From assembly GCA_007129085.1 (NCBI GenBank), contig SKWF01000218.1, positions 1-21,222 on the forward strand: a stretch of 21,222 nucleotides of DNA. The letters are read 5' to 3'. The notes under the pieces were generated by a model. The model saw only the letters and a list, made by a program, of their open reading frames with translations, did no database searches and was not told the DNA's origin. The position numbers and the translations under genes were made by a program. The DNA is from Balneolaceae bacterium (GTDB lineage Bacteria > Bacteroidota > Rhodothermia > Balneolales > Balneolaceae). Of the stretch, positions 8,347 to 15,851 are shown piece after piece; the first letter of the stretch is position 1; every line of letters starts with the position of its first letter.

Positions 8347-8868
8347 ATGAAAAAACTACTCCTATTTACATTAATCTCTCTACTGCCATTAATGGTAAGT
8401 GCACAGTTATCTGTTGGTATAATGAGCCCGGATGATGTACTCGATTCACTACCGGAAACGGCGGAGATCGAATCTGAACTTCAGTCGTTTGTGGATGAAA
8501 GAGAACGCAATTTCGAACGGCGCTACCAAGCTTATATCGAAAAAATAACTGAGTACTCTGAGCGTGTTGAAGCGGGAACAATCAGCGAGGCTGAACAACA
8601 AGCCGAAGAGGAAGAAATTGAAGACATGGAGGAAGATTTAACAAATCTCCAAAATCGGGTTGAACGGCAAATTAGGGAGAAGCAAAATGAACTCTTTTCT
8701 CCGCTGTTAAACAGAATTGAAGCAGCAATGGAGACCGTTTCACGAGATTTAGGTCTGGATTACGTTATAAATAAGTCGACCAGCACCGGAGATCCCATTG
8801 TATATTACGCCTCCGATCGTGGAGTAGATATTACGCAAAACGTTATTGATTACCTTACCGAAAACTAA
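8347..8868 (+). CDS. OmpH/Skp family periplasmic chaperone, copy 2
   Basis: A 173-residue member of the same family. It has a clear signal peptide (cleavage near MVSAQ, about residue 19) and a long coiled-coil arm (about 45-120) rich in Glu, Gln and Arg, including an EEEEIEDMEEDL-like acidic run. It ends with LDYVINKSTSTGD and a terminal helix. The N-terminal family motif KIGFVD is altered to LSVGIMSPDD, so part of the usual body-domain strand has diverged. The ATG at 8347 has no Shine-Dalgarno sequence. It is closest to copy 3: both carry STSTGD and a similar PLL-I start to the return helix. Its role as an OMP chaperone is inferred from family and location. Confidence 0.88.
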   Translation: MKKLLLFTLISLLPLMVSAQLSVGIMSPDDVLDSLPETAEIESELQSFVDERERNFERRYQAYIEKITEYSERVEAGTISEAEQQAEEEEIEDMEEDLTNLQNRVERQIREKQNELFSPLLNRIEAAMETVSRDLGLDYVINKSTSTGDPIVYYASDRGVDITQNVIDYLTEN

Positions 8869-8887
8869 TACTTGAAATAAAACAACT

Positions 8888-9433
8888 ATGAAATTAGCAA
8901 CCTCTTTTATCTTTACGGTTTTAATTGCACTCTCTACAATGATCTCTGCTCCTGCGGCTCAAGCTCAGGACATGAAAATTGGATTTGTAGATCCGCGTGC
9001 GGTACTCGAGCGCATGCCTGAAATGCGGGCAGTACAACAGCGACTTCAAAACTTTGCAGAGCGCAAGCAGAGAGAGTTGACTGAAATGGAGCGGGAACTC
9101 CAAACTGAAATTGAGTTATATCAACAAAAAGTTGGTGTAATTTCAGAAAATGCTCAGCAGCAAGAAGAAGAGCGATTGACGGAGATGGATCAAAATTTCC
9201 GACAGATGCAAAATCAGGCTCAGCAGGAGATGCAAGAAGAACGTCAGCGATTAATGGCACCACTTCTTGATCAAATTCAAACTTCAATTAATGCTGTAGC
9301 TGACAGAAAGGGTATCGACTATGTACTGAACACAACTACATCTACAGGAGACGTAATAATTCTTTACGTATCCGAAGAGGTTCAGCAAGAGTATGACATT
9401 ACAGATGAAGTGATGGCAGATCTCGATATCTAA
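8888..9433 (+). CDS. OmpH/Skp family periplasmic chaperone, copy 3
   Basis: A 181-residue OmpH/Skp protein with a signal peptide (likely cleavage near AQAQ, about residues 24-27). It has the canonical KIGFVDPRAVLERMPEM opening, a Gln/Glu/Met-rich coiled coil (about 50-125), and the IDYVLNTTTSTGD C-terminal strand. It lies 19 bases after copy 2 and is the last gene before the terminator. It keeps the standard family N-terminus best, so it is the copy most likely to act as the classical Skp. Its sequence similarity to copy 2 suggests those two separated after the split from copy 1. Confidence 0.92.
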   Translation: MKLATSFIFTVLIALSTMISAPAAQAQDMKIGFVDPRAVLERMPEMRAVQQRLQNFAERKQRELTEMERELQTEIELYQQKVGVISENAQQQEEERLTEMDQNFRQMQNQAQQEMQEERQRLMAPLLDQIQTSINAVADRKGIDYVLNTTTSTGDVIILYVSEEVQQEYDITDEVMADLDI

Positions 9434-9459
9434 ATGAATAGTTAGGTAATCAACAACTT

Positions 9460-9490
9460 AAAGGCAGCCTGATTTAATCGGGCTGCCTTT
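9460..9490 (+). terminator. Intrinsic terminator after the third OmpH gene
   Basis: A 14-base-pair hairpin (arms 9460-9473 and 9477-9490, one G-T pair, loop TTA) with a GC-rich middle (GGCAGCC/GGCTGCC) is followed by a T-rich run (TCTGTTT). It begins 26 bases after the stop of the last + strand gene. The opposite strand reads CTTTAAG after the stem, so it may also slow transcription of the convergent VWA gene, whose stop at 9538 lies before it. Confidence 0.85.
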
Positions 9491-9537
9491 TCTGTTTATA
9501 GAGTATGTTTAATGGCGAATTTCCCGGGCTGATTCAT

Positions 9538-10647
9538 TTATCGCACATTTTTACGGCGATTTCGTATATAATCCTCAAAAATATATCCACCGAGTTCATT
9601 AAGTGAAGAGTAGTAAGCCCGCCCTTTGTTGGCATCTGTTAGTTTTCTGACAAAATCCTGTAAATACGGATCTCGCGCAATCATAAATGTTGTGATATCA
9701 ATATTGTCACGCCGGCACTTCACCGCCTCATCCAGCACTCTGTTTACGATTTTACGATCCAGGCCAAAACTGTTTTTGTAAATTTTGCCACCCTCAAACA
9801 TAGCTGATGGTTTCCCATCCGTGATCATAAAAATTTGTTTATTGGAAAACTTTTTTCTCTGCAGAATATGCCGGGCTTTCTGCAGGGCGTGAAGCGTATT
9901 GGTATGATAAGGTCCCACCTGGAGATAGGGAAGATCTTTAATCTCGATTTCCCAGGCTTCATTGCCAAATGCTATGATATCTAGCGAATCTTTTGCATAA
10001 TTATCCATTATCAATTCCGATAATGCCATCGCCACCTTTTTTGCGGGTGTGATTCGATCTTCTCCATACAGAATCATGGAGTGGCTTACATCAATCAAAA
10101 GTACTGTGGATGCAGATGTATAGTGGTCGGTATTGTAAACTTCAAGATCTGATTCCCGCAGGTTAAATTGATCGAGTGAACTGTGCCTAAGCATATTCAT
10201 CATCGTTCCTGAGCTATCTATCTGGCTGATATCATCACCGGGAGACCAACTACGGGTTTCGGGCTGACGCTCTAATCCCCGGCCGGTATGTGGAGTTTTA
10301 TGCCCTCCTTTATTCCCTTTTTTAAGCTGGTTGAAGATCTCTTCGAGCGATTTTTTTCGGATACTTCGATCGGTTTTCGCAGTGGGAACCATGATGGAGT
10401 TCTCATCATCAAATTCAATATATCCGCGCTCTTTCAGTTCATCTATAAAATCACCGAGGCCATATCCATCCTCAAACTGATCAGTAATTTCATACTCATC
10501 ATCGAGGTCGTTTAACCAGCGGAGAGATTGTGCAACATCGCCCCCGGAGATGGATAACAACTGTTGAAATAGATCCCAAAGTGTATCAAATGGGGTTTCG
10601 GCTTGATGGTTAAAGCGCTCATCCCACTCTACATAGCGAAAATGCAT
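9538..10647 (-). CDS. von Willebrand factor A (VWA) domain protein, MIDAS site intact
   Basis: A 369-residue cytoplasmic protein with no signal peptide or membrane segment. The N-terminal half (about 1-120) is acidic and not recognised beyond a possible helical domain. A basic, Gly-rich linker follows at about 100-130. The VWA domain spans about 180-360 and its metal-ion-dependent adhesion site is complete: Asp186, Ser188 and Ser190 (DVSHS), a Thr near 249-251 (HTNT), and Asp277 (ITDGKP). Proteins of this layout usually work with a MoxR/ChlI-type AAA+ ATPase, as BchD does with BchI, to remodel or load metal into a target. No such ATPase is in the window; the gene stands alone between a terminator and the divergent rnhB. 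The precise function is unknown. Confidence 0.85.
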   Translation of the reverse strand: MHFRYVEWDERFNHQAETPFDTLWDLFQQLLSISGGDVAQSLRWLNDLDDEYEITDQFEDGYGLGDFIDELKERGYIEFDDENSIMVPTAKTDRSIRKKSLEEIFNQLKKGNKGGHKTPHTGRGLERQPETRSWSPGDDISQIDSSGTMMNMLRHSSLDQFNLRESDLEVYNTDHYTSASTVLLIDVSHSMILYGEDRITPAKKVAMALSELIMDNYAKDSLDIIAFGNEAWEIEIKDLPYLQVGPYHTNTLHALQKARHILQRKKFSNKQIFMITDGKPSAMFEGGKIYKNSFGLDRKIVNRVLDEAVKCRRDNIDITTFMIARDPYLQDFVRKLTDANKGRAYYSSLNELGGYIFEDYIRNRRKNVR

Positions 10648-10785
10648 ATCGGTACTGTATTGAGTTTCAATTTCTTGTATAACCGAAGATGGTAATAAAT
10701 CATTGCAGTAATTTGGTATAAAATATAAACGGTGAAGTCAGGAATTAGAACCAAATTCACTGATCTTTTCTTACCTTAACCGCCT
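10648..10785. promoter_or_regulatory. Divergent intergenic region between the VWA gene and rnhB
   Basis: This 138-base AT-rich gap separates two genes that face away from each other, so it should hold promoters for both. That follows from geometry. I could not find a convincing -33/-7 pair (TTTG with TAnnTTTG) or a sigma-70-type pair on either strand. TACCTTAA just before the rnhB ATG and TATATTTT on the - strand are partial matches only. Confidence 0.4.
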
Positions 10786-11427
10786 ATGCAAAAAATGATT
10801 GATCGATACCGATACGAGAATATTTTATGGAACGAAGGGTACAGCCGCGTTATGGGGCTGGATGAAGTTGGCAGAGGTTGCTTGTGTGGGCCTGTAGTTG
10901 CGGCCGGCGTGATTTTAAAACCCGGTGCGAAACTCTCATTCGAGGCTAAAGACAGTAAGAAGATATCCAAAAAGAACAGGGAAGAGTTTACCGATAGAAT
11001 TAAAGAGGAATCAGAGTTTTGGACCATCAAAACATGCTCGCCAAAGGAGATTGATGAACTGAATATTTTGCACGCGTCCATCAAGGCGATGTTAAAATGT
11101 GCAGAGTATAACGGCGCCGATCCCGATTATCTGCTGGTGGATGGAAATCGATTTACATCTACCATTCTTCCATACGAGTGTGTGGTAAAAGGGGATGATA
11201 AGTCTGCTTCCATTGCAGCAGCATCAATCCTCGCCAAGGTTTATCGTGACAAGCTGATGGAATCTTTACACAAGGAGTTACCCTATTATGGATGGAATAG
11301 AAATGTGGGGTATCCTACAAAAGATCACTTCGAAGGGCTCGAAAAATATGGTTACACTAAATATCATCGGCAGAGTTTTAAACTCAGAACCGATAAAGAA
11401 TTTAGCTTACCTGTAGATACTGAATGA
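10786..11427 (+). CDS. rnhB: Ribonuclease HII
   Basis: Cuts the RNA strand of RNA/DNA hybrids and starts removal of single ribonucleotides misincorporated in DNA. It is 213 residues long, normal for the family. The DEDD metal site is visible: Asp26 and Glu27 in GLDEVGRG, Asp119 in LLVDGN, and Asp137 in VVKGDD. The SIAAASILAKVYRD block follows. The ATG at 10786 places the DEVGRG motif at the usual distance from the N-terminus. This is the only + strand gene between two - strand blocks. Its last 21 bases overlap the 3' end of rodA on the other strand, and no terminator separates them. Confidence 0.96.
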   Translation: MQKMIDRYRYENILWNEGYSRVMGLDEVGRGCLCGPVVAAGVILKPGAKLSFEAKDSKKISKKNREEFTDRIKEESEFWTIKTCSPKEIDELNILHASIKAMLKCAEYNGADPDYLLVDGNRFTSTILPYECVVKGDDKSASIAAASILAKVYRDKLMESLHKELPYYGWNRNVGYPTKDHFEGLEKYGYTKYHRQSFKLRTDKEFSLPVDTE

Positions 11428-12657
11428 TCGTTTATAAAGATCGAGATTGAGGCATATTGCCAGCATAATGGTATTTGCCAGAAATGCAGACCCCCCATAG
11501 CTGACAAACGGGAGCGGAACTCCCATAATAGGTAGCACGGCCGTAGCACTTCCTATATTGATGATAAAGTGGGTAAAGTACAGAAAGGTTACACTTACGA
11601 TTACAAGTTGAGCAAAGGGGTGTTTATGTGTGCCGGCCATATTTAAGAGCCGTAGAAAAAGCATCATGTAGAGAATTAAGACAATGGATGAGCCTACAAA
11701 GCCAAACTCTTCCCCAATTACACAATAGATGAAATCAGTCCATTGCTCAGGTAAAAATCGTAGTTGGGTTTGGGTGCCTTCTGTAAATCCCTTGCCTTGA
11801 AATCCTCCTGAGCCGATAGCGGTTTTAGCCTGTAACACATTCCAGCCAGCTCCTTGCGGATCAAGTGTAGGGTTCACAAACGCTTCAACCCGGGCACGCT
11901 GGTGAGGTTGCAAGACTTGTTGTAACGCAACTTCTGTTCCAATTACAACAACCAGCCCTAATACTACGGATGATATAGTGAGCCAATTTCGTTTCTGTAA
12001 AAGGAATATTGTAATGGTAATAATTACCATGGAGATGACGCCATACTCCAAACCAATTACTGAAAAGTAGCCAATAATGGCTGGAGAAATCATTAAAAGT
12101 GATATGGCGTACGGCAGGCCGGACCAAAAAAGTACTACGGGAATAAGTGTTAAAAGAACCAGGGCGGTTCCGGTATCATTTTGTAAAATGATGATGATCA
12201 CTGGAACCAGTATCATCATAACTGTGGTCAGTGCTGTTTTTAAATTACCTACAGAAATATCACGGTGCTGTGTTAGATAGCTTGCCACAGCAAGTACCGT
12301 CGAAAGTTTTAAAAATTCACTGATTTGTAATCTAAGGCCAAATATAGATAACCATCGGCGTCCACCGCTAACTTCAATACCCGTAAATATGGTTAATACC
12401 GCTAAAAAGATAGTTACACCGTAAAAAAGGTATGCTACACTCTGAAATGTACGTGGTGATATAAATAGAATACCGATGAGCACCACCAGAGATATTGAAA
12501 TCCAGATGATTTGCCGCGTAAAATTCCCCTGTATGTAAGAGGGCAGGAACTGCGAAACAGGGCCCTGGGTAGCGCTGTAAATAGCTACGAGACCAACAAC
12601 GGTAAGTGCTCCCCAAATGGCAATAACCGACCAGCTAAAGTCTTTTATGTCAATCAT
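11407..12657 (-). CDS. rodA: Rod-shape peptidoglycan glycosyltransferase RodA
   Basis: A polytopic inner-membrane SEDS protein, 416 residues with about ten hydrophobic segments. It polymerises lipid II into glycan strands for lateral wall growth, with PBP2 as transpeptidase partner. SEDS signatures include QNDTGTALVLL (Asp in the usual QPDLGTA position), the GWNVLQAKTAIGSGGFQGKG loop, and LPEQWTDFIYCVIGEEFGFVG. Near the C-terminus it has PIMGVPLPFVSYGGSA. The ATG overlaps the mrdA stop in an ATGA junction (12654-12657), which suggests translational coupling of the two partners. It is the last gene of the mre operon, and its 3' end lies inside the end of rnhB. Confidence 0.95.
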   Translation of the reverse strand: MIDIKDFSWSVIAIWGALTVVGLVAIYSATQGPVSQFLPSYIQGNFTRQIIWISISLVVLIGILFISPRTFQSVAYLFYGVTIFLAVLTIFTGIEVSGGRRWLSIFGLRLQISEFLKLSTVLAVASYLTQHRDISVGNLKTALTTVMMILVPVIIIILQNDTGTALVLLTLIPVVLFWSGLPYAISLLMISPAIIGYFSVIGLEYGVISMVIITITIFLLQKRNWLTISSVVLGLVVVIGTEVALQQVLQPHQRARVEAFVNPTLDPQGAGWNVLQAKTAIGSGGFQGKGFTEGTQTQLRFLPEQWTDFIYCVIGEEFGFVGSSIVLILYMMLFLRLLNMAGTHKHPFAQLVIVSVTFLYFTHFIINIGSATAVLPIMGVPLPFVSYGGSAFLANTIMLAICLNLDLYKRSFSIYR

Positions 12658-14531
12658 GGCAGTACCTCTTCAACTTCACTTTCAACTTCTTGTTGAACTT
12701 CGATCGGCCGTGGCTGAAAATCTAGCACGTAGTTTAAAACGTGTTCTCTTTTAACTTCTCCTTTCAAATACTGCTCGATAAGTAGTGATGCAATTGGGGC
12801 CGCAGATATTGAACCAAACCCTGCGTTTTCCATCAGTACTGCTACGGCAATCTGCGGATCGTCGTAGGGAGCAAATGCGATAAACCAGCCGTGATTTTGT
12901 CCGTGTGGATTTTGTGACGTACCGGTTTTCCCAGCCACGGCTATGTCTGGAATATCAGCATAAAAGCGTCCACTGCCTTCAGTAATAACACCGCGCATAC
13001 CTTTTCTAACGGCTTCAAGGTGTAGGGGTTGTATCCAGTCTATCGAGGTACGTTCAGGGTTGGTGTAACTAATTGTATTGTCGTTATTACGAGTTCCACT
13101 TACCAAGTGGGGTTGAACTCTATAACCTCCATTTGCAATAGATGAGACGGCAACCGCCATTTGAAGTGGCGAAACGGATACCATACCCTGCCCAACTCCC
13201 AGGCTCATTAAATCTCCAACGCCCCAGTACCGATCGCCAAAAGAACGCTCCATATAGGTGCTATCAGGAATAATTCCATTACGTTCGAATGGAAGATCGA
13301 TGTGGTTTCTGGCTCCCATCCCAAAATCTTTCATCTTTTCAGCCCACTCATTCAGGTGCCCGTCAGAGGCTATGCGGTCCATCATCCAGAAAAAGTAGGT
13401 ATTACTCGATTTTGTTAGAGCTTTTTCCAGGTCATAATATCCGGGATCGGCTAAATCATGATAAGCGCGACCACGCATATATGCACCGGTATTATAAATT
13501 TCGGTCTCGGGAGTAATCAAACCGAGGTGTAGGCCAAAAAGCCCCATAAAAGGTTTAAAGGTTGATCCCGGTGGTTGTTGAGAAGAGATGGCACGGTTAA
13601 ATAGTGGGTTTAGCGTATCTTGGTTTACACTTTCCCAGTAGTCTCGGTCAATTCGTCCCGAAAGTTTTCTCAAATCGTATTGAGGTGCACTAACCAGACT
13701 AAGAATTTCACCGGTGTTTGGATCCATCGCCACAGCGCCACCTTTTTTGTTCTCCATGATCTTCTCGGCAAGGGCCTGTAGATCAGCATCAAGCGTTGTG
13801 ATTACATCGGAGCCTTTTACGGGGGGCTTATTTAAATTCCCATTGTCATAGCTGCCAAGAGCTTGTCCAAATGCGTTGACTTGGAGATATTCCGTGCCTC
13901 GTTCTCCGTTAAGGTAATCTTCATAAACCATTTCTATACCACTGCGACCAACTTTGTCTCCCAAAAGCATAGTACCCCCATTATTTCTGCTATCGAGAAA
14001 TTGCTGACGGGTGGGTTCTCTTAGATACCCCATTGCGTGGGAAGCGGTAATTCCGAGCGGATAATTTCTTTTACTCTCTATTTGGTGGCCAATGCCGGGT
14101 AGTCGCCATATATTTTCTTCAATTGCTGTAAATGCTTCAAAAGAGATTTCCGTAAAAAGTCTCGAGGGACGATGCCAAGAGTATTGTTGAGCCTCAAGAA
14201 TACGCTCAAGAATTTCCTCTTGGTCGGTTTGGATAAGATCAGCTAAAAGAGGCAGGTTCTGCATATCAAATTTAGCCGGGGTAATGGAGATAGAATAGAT
14301 CGGCTGATTTTCGACAATAATCTCTCCGTGTCGATCAAGAATCAATCCTCGTGCAGGATTTACAATATCCATTCGGATGGCATTCTGCCTGCTGAGGGGA
14401 TCATATTTGTCATGATCCACAATTTGGAGCTGAAAAATTCTTCCAAGCATCACCAAAAATCCAATAAGGATTATCCCCTGGAGAATCCGTATGGATGTTG
14501 TAAAATTTTGCTTGCTTCGATTACGGGACAT
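12654..14531 (-). CDS. mrdA: Penicillin-binding protein 2 (elongation-specific transpeptidase)
   Basis: A class B PBP of 625 residues, anchored by one N-terminal membrane helix (about 13-31), with the rest in the periplasm. It crosslinks peptidoglycan during lateral growth together with RodA. The non-catalytic dimer region includes GRSGIEMVYEDYLNG. The transpeptidase domain shows all three active-site motifs: Ser323-x-x-Lys326 (PPGSTFKPF), Ser375-Ser-Asn377 (KSSNTYF), and Lys535-Thr-Gly (AGKTGTSQN). The C-terminus has a Glu/Val-rich tail of about 15 residues. It starts one base after the mreD stop (14533) and overlaps the rodA ATG by four bases. Confidence 0.96.
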   Translation of the reverse strand: MSRNRSKQNFTTSIRILQGIILIGFLVMLGRIFQLQIVDHDKYDPLSRQNAIRMDIVNPARGLILDRHGEIIVENQPIYSISITPAKFDMQNLPLLADLIQTDQEEILERILEAQQYSWHRPSRLFTEISFEAFTAIEENIWRLPGIGHQIESKRNYPLGITASHAMGYLREPTRQQFLDSRNNGGTMLLGDKVGRSGIEMVYEDYLNGERGTEYLQVNAFGQALGSYDNGNLNKPPVKGSDVITTLDADLQALAEKIMENKKGGAVAMDPNTGEILSLVSAPQYDLRKLSGRIDRDYWESVNQDTLNPLFNRAISSQQPPGSTFKPFMGLFGLHLGLITPETEIYNTGAYMRGRAYHDLADPGYYDLEKALTKSSNTYFFWMMDRIASDGHLNEWAEKMKDFGMGARNHIDLPFERNGIIPDSTYMERSFGDRYWGVGDLMSLGVGQGMVSVSPLQMAVAVSSIANGGYRVQPHLVSGTRNNDNTISYTNPERTSIDWIQPLHLEAVRKGMRGVITEGSGRFYADIPDIAVAGKTGTSQNPHGQNHGWFIAFAPYDDPQIAVAVLMENAGFGSISAAPIASLLIEQYLKGEVKREHVLNYVLDFQPRPIEVQQEVESEVEEVLP

Positions 14532-14532
14532 A

Positions 14533-15009
14533 CTAATTATCTGTTCGCACGAGGTGTAAAAAACTTCCGAGAGCTGCGGTGTAAAGAGTGCTTACAATAA
14601 GCAGACTAAATACAACAAATTCACTTGCGTACACTCCGGAAAAAGAGCTAACGAAGTAGAAGATGATATTATGCAGAAAAGCTGCTCCGGATACAATTAA
14701 AAATACTTGCCAGATCAAGAAACTGTTTTCTGAGGTTCTATTTAAAAAACCATGGAGAACAAAAACCAACAGGGTTTTGGAAAACATGTTGAGCCCCCAT
14801 AAATCTGTCAACGAATCCTGAAGCAGCCCCAAAAATCCGGCAATAAGCAGTGTAGTTGTTCGGTCTTTTTTGGTACACAACCATAAAACGAACAAGAGTA
14901 CAAGATCTGATTCGGCATCGTAGATTTGCAGGTGGCGCAACAGAATTACCTGTATTGCTACAAAGCCAAATCCAATAAGAAGTAAACGAAAGTTTTCAGA
15001 TCGAATCAA
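14533..15009 (-). CDS. mreD: Rod shape-determining membrane protein MreD
   Basis: A small (158 residues), very hydrophobic protein with about five membrane segments. It sits between mreC and mrdA, which is the normal mreD position. Sequence conservation in this family is low; the call rests on size, topology, the GFLGLLQDSLTD segment (a G-x-x-x-D pattern common in MreD), and gene order. The start is TTG at 15009 and overlaps the mreC stop in a TTGA junction. The next in-frame Met is deep in the protein, so a later ATG start is unlikely. Confidence 0.88.
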   Translation of the reverse strand: MIRSENFRLLLIGFGFVAIQVILLRHLQIYDAESDLVLLFVLWLCTKKDRTTTLLIAGFLGLLQDSLTDLWGLNMFSKTLLVFVLHGFLNRTSENSFLIWQVFLIVSGAAFLHNIIFYFVSSFSGVYASEFVVFSLLIVSTLYTAALGSFLHLVRTDN

Positions 15010-15833
15010 AACAGTTCTTCCTGTTGTTCTTGAAGGTTTTGGATAGTCGTATCAGGTTGAAATTTTACAATAAAAGCTTCGGAGAGCGTAAAAAGATCCG
15101 CAAATGCATTTAAATATATCGTTTGTGTTTCAACGCCATCTCCGGGTTCAACACGCGTTACCTCCCCAATTGGAATTCCCTGCGGATACTGGTTGCTAAA
15201 GCCGGATGTTTCTACAAGCTGGCCCTCTTCAACTAAAATAGTTTGCGGAACATGGTTAAGTACCAACTCGCGATAACCCGTAGACTGCCACGATACAATA
15301 CCGAAAGCCCTGGTGTCGGCTACACGAGCACTTACTCTAAAAAGTGAGTTAGAGTAGAGCAAAACCTGCGAGTAGTTACTTGCTGTAACAATTACCTGGC
15401 CAATTAATCCATCCGAATTAATTACCGGCATGCCAACTTCAACACCGTCGTTACTACCGGCATCCAGTGTGAGAGAATTGTTCAACCCTGCGAGCTCTTT
15501 GGCTACTACTTGTACGGGAATCATTGAGTGAGATTCTTTCTCTCGCAAATCTAGCAGGTCACGGAGCACTCGGTTCTGTTGTTCAACAGCACGGAGGCGA
15601 CTCAGTTCATCCTGCAAAAGTACATTTTGCCTCTGCAGGTATGTATTAGTAGTAAGTGCTTGCCGATAAATGCGAATATTGGAGAGTGGCTTTTCGAGAT
15701 AACTTAAAATTGTAATGGATGCTTTGCGTGCATTTTGCAGACCATCGTCGTACCTGTTCACCATTAACGTGATAGCAAGCAGTAGAATAAGGGCTGTTAT
15801 AATGTAATCTTTAGCATCCGTTACTCGTCTCAT
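15006..15833 (-). CDS. mreC: Rod shape-determining protein MreC
   Basis: A periplasmic scaffold of the elongation machinery, 275 residues, that activates PBP2. A membrane helix lies at about residues 11-25. A coiled coil follows at about 55-100 and mediates self-association. The two beta-barrel lobes contain the MreC signature GSNDGVEVGMPVINSDGLIG at about 130-150. The C-terminus is a Gln/Glu-rich tail. It starts 18 bases after the mreB stop and overlaps mreD by four bases. Confidence 0.94.
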   Translation of the reverse strand: MRRVTDAKDYIITALILLLAITLMVNRYDDGLQNARKASITILSYLEKPLSNIRIYRQALTTNTYLQRQNVLLQDELSRLRAVEQQNRVLRDLLDLREKESHSMIPVQVVAKELAGLNNSLTLDAGSNDGVEVGMPVINSDGLIGQVIVTASNYSQVLLYSNSLFRVSARVADTRAFGIVSWQSTGYRELVLNHVPQTILVEEGQLVETSGFSNQYPQGIPIGEVTRVEPGDGVETQTIYLNAFADLFTLSEAFIVKFQPDTTIQNLQEQQEELF

Positions 15834-15851
15834 TCACACATCGCAGATAGT

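Noticed and set aside
8934..9287. 117-codon open frame on the - strand inside the third OmpH gene
   Set aside because: Composition follows the Glu/Gln-rich coiled coil on the other strand; no family features.
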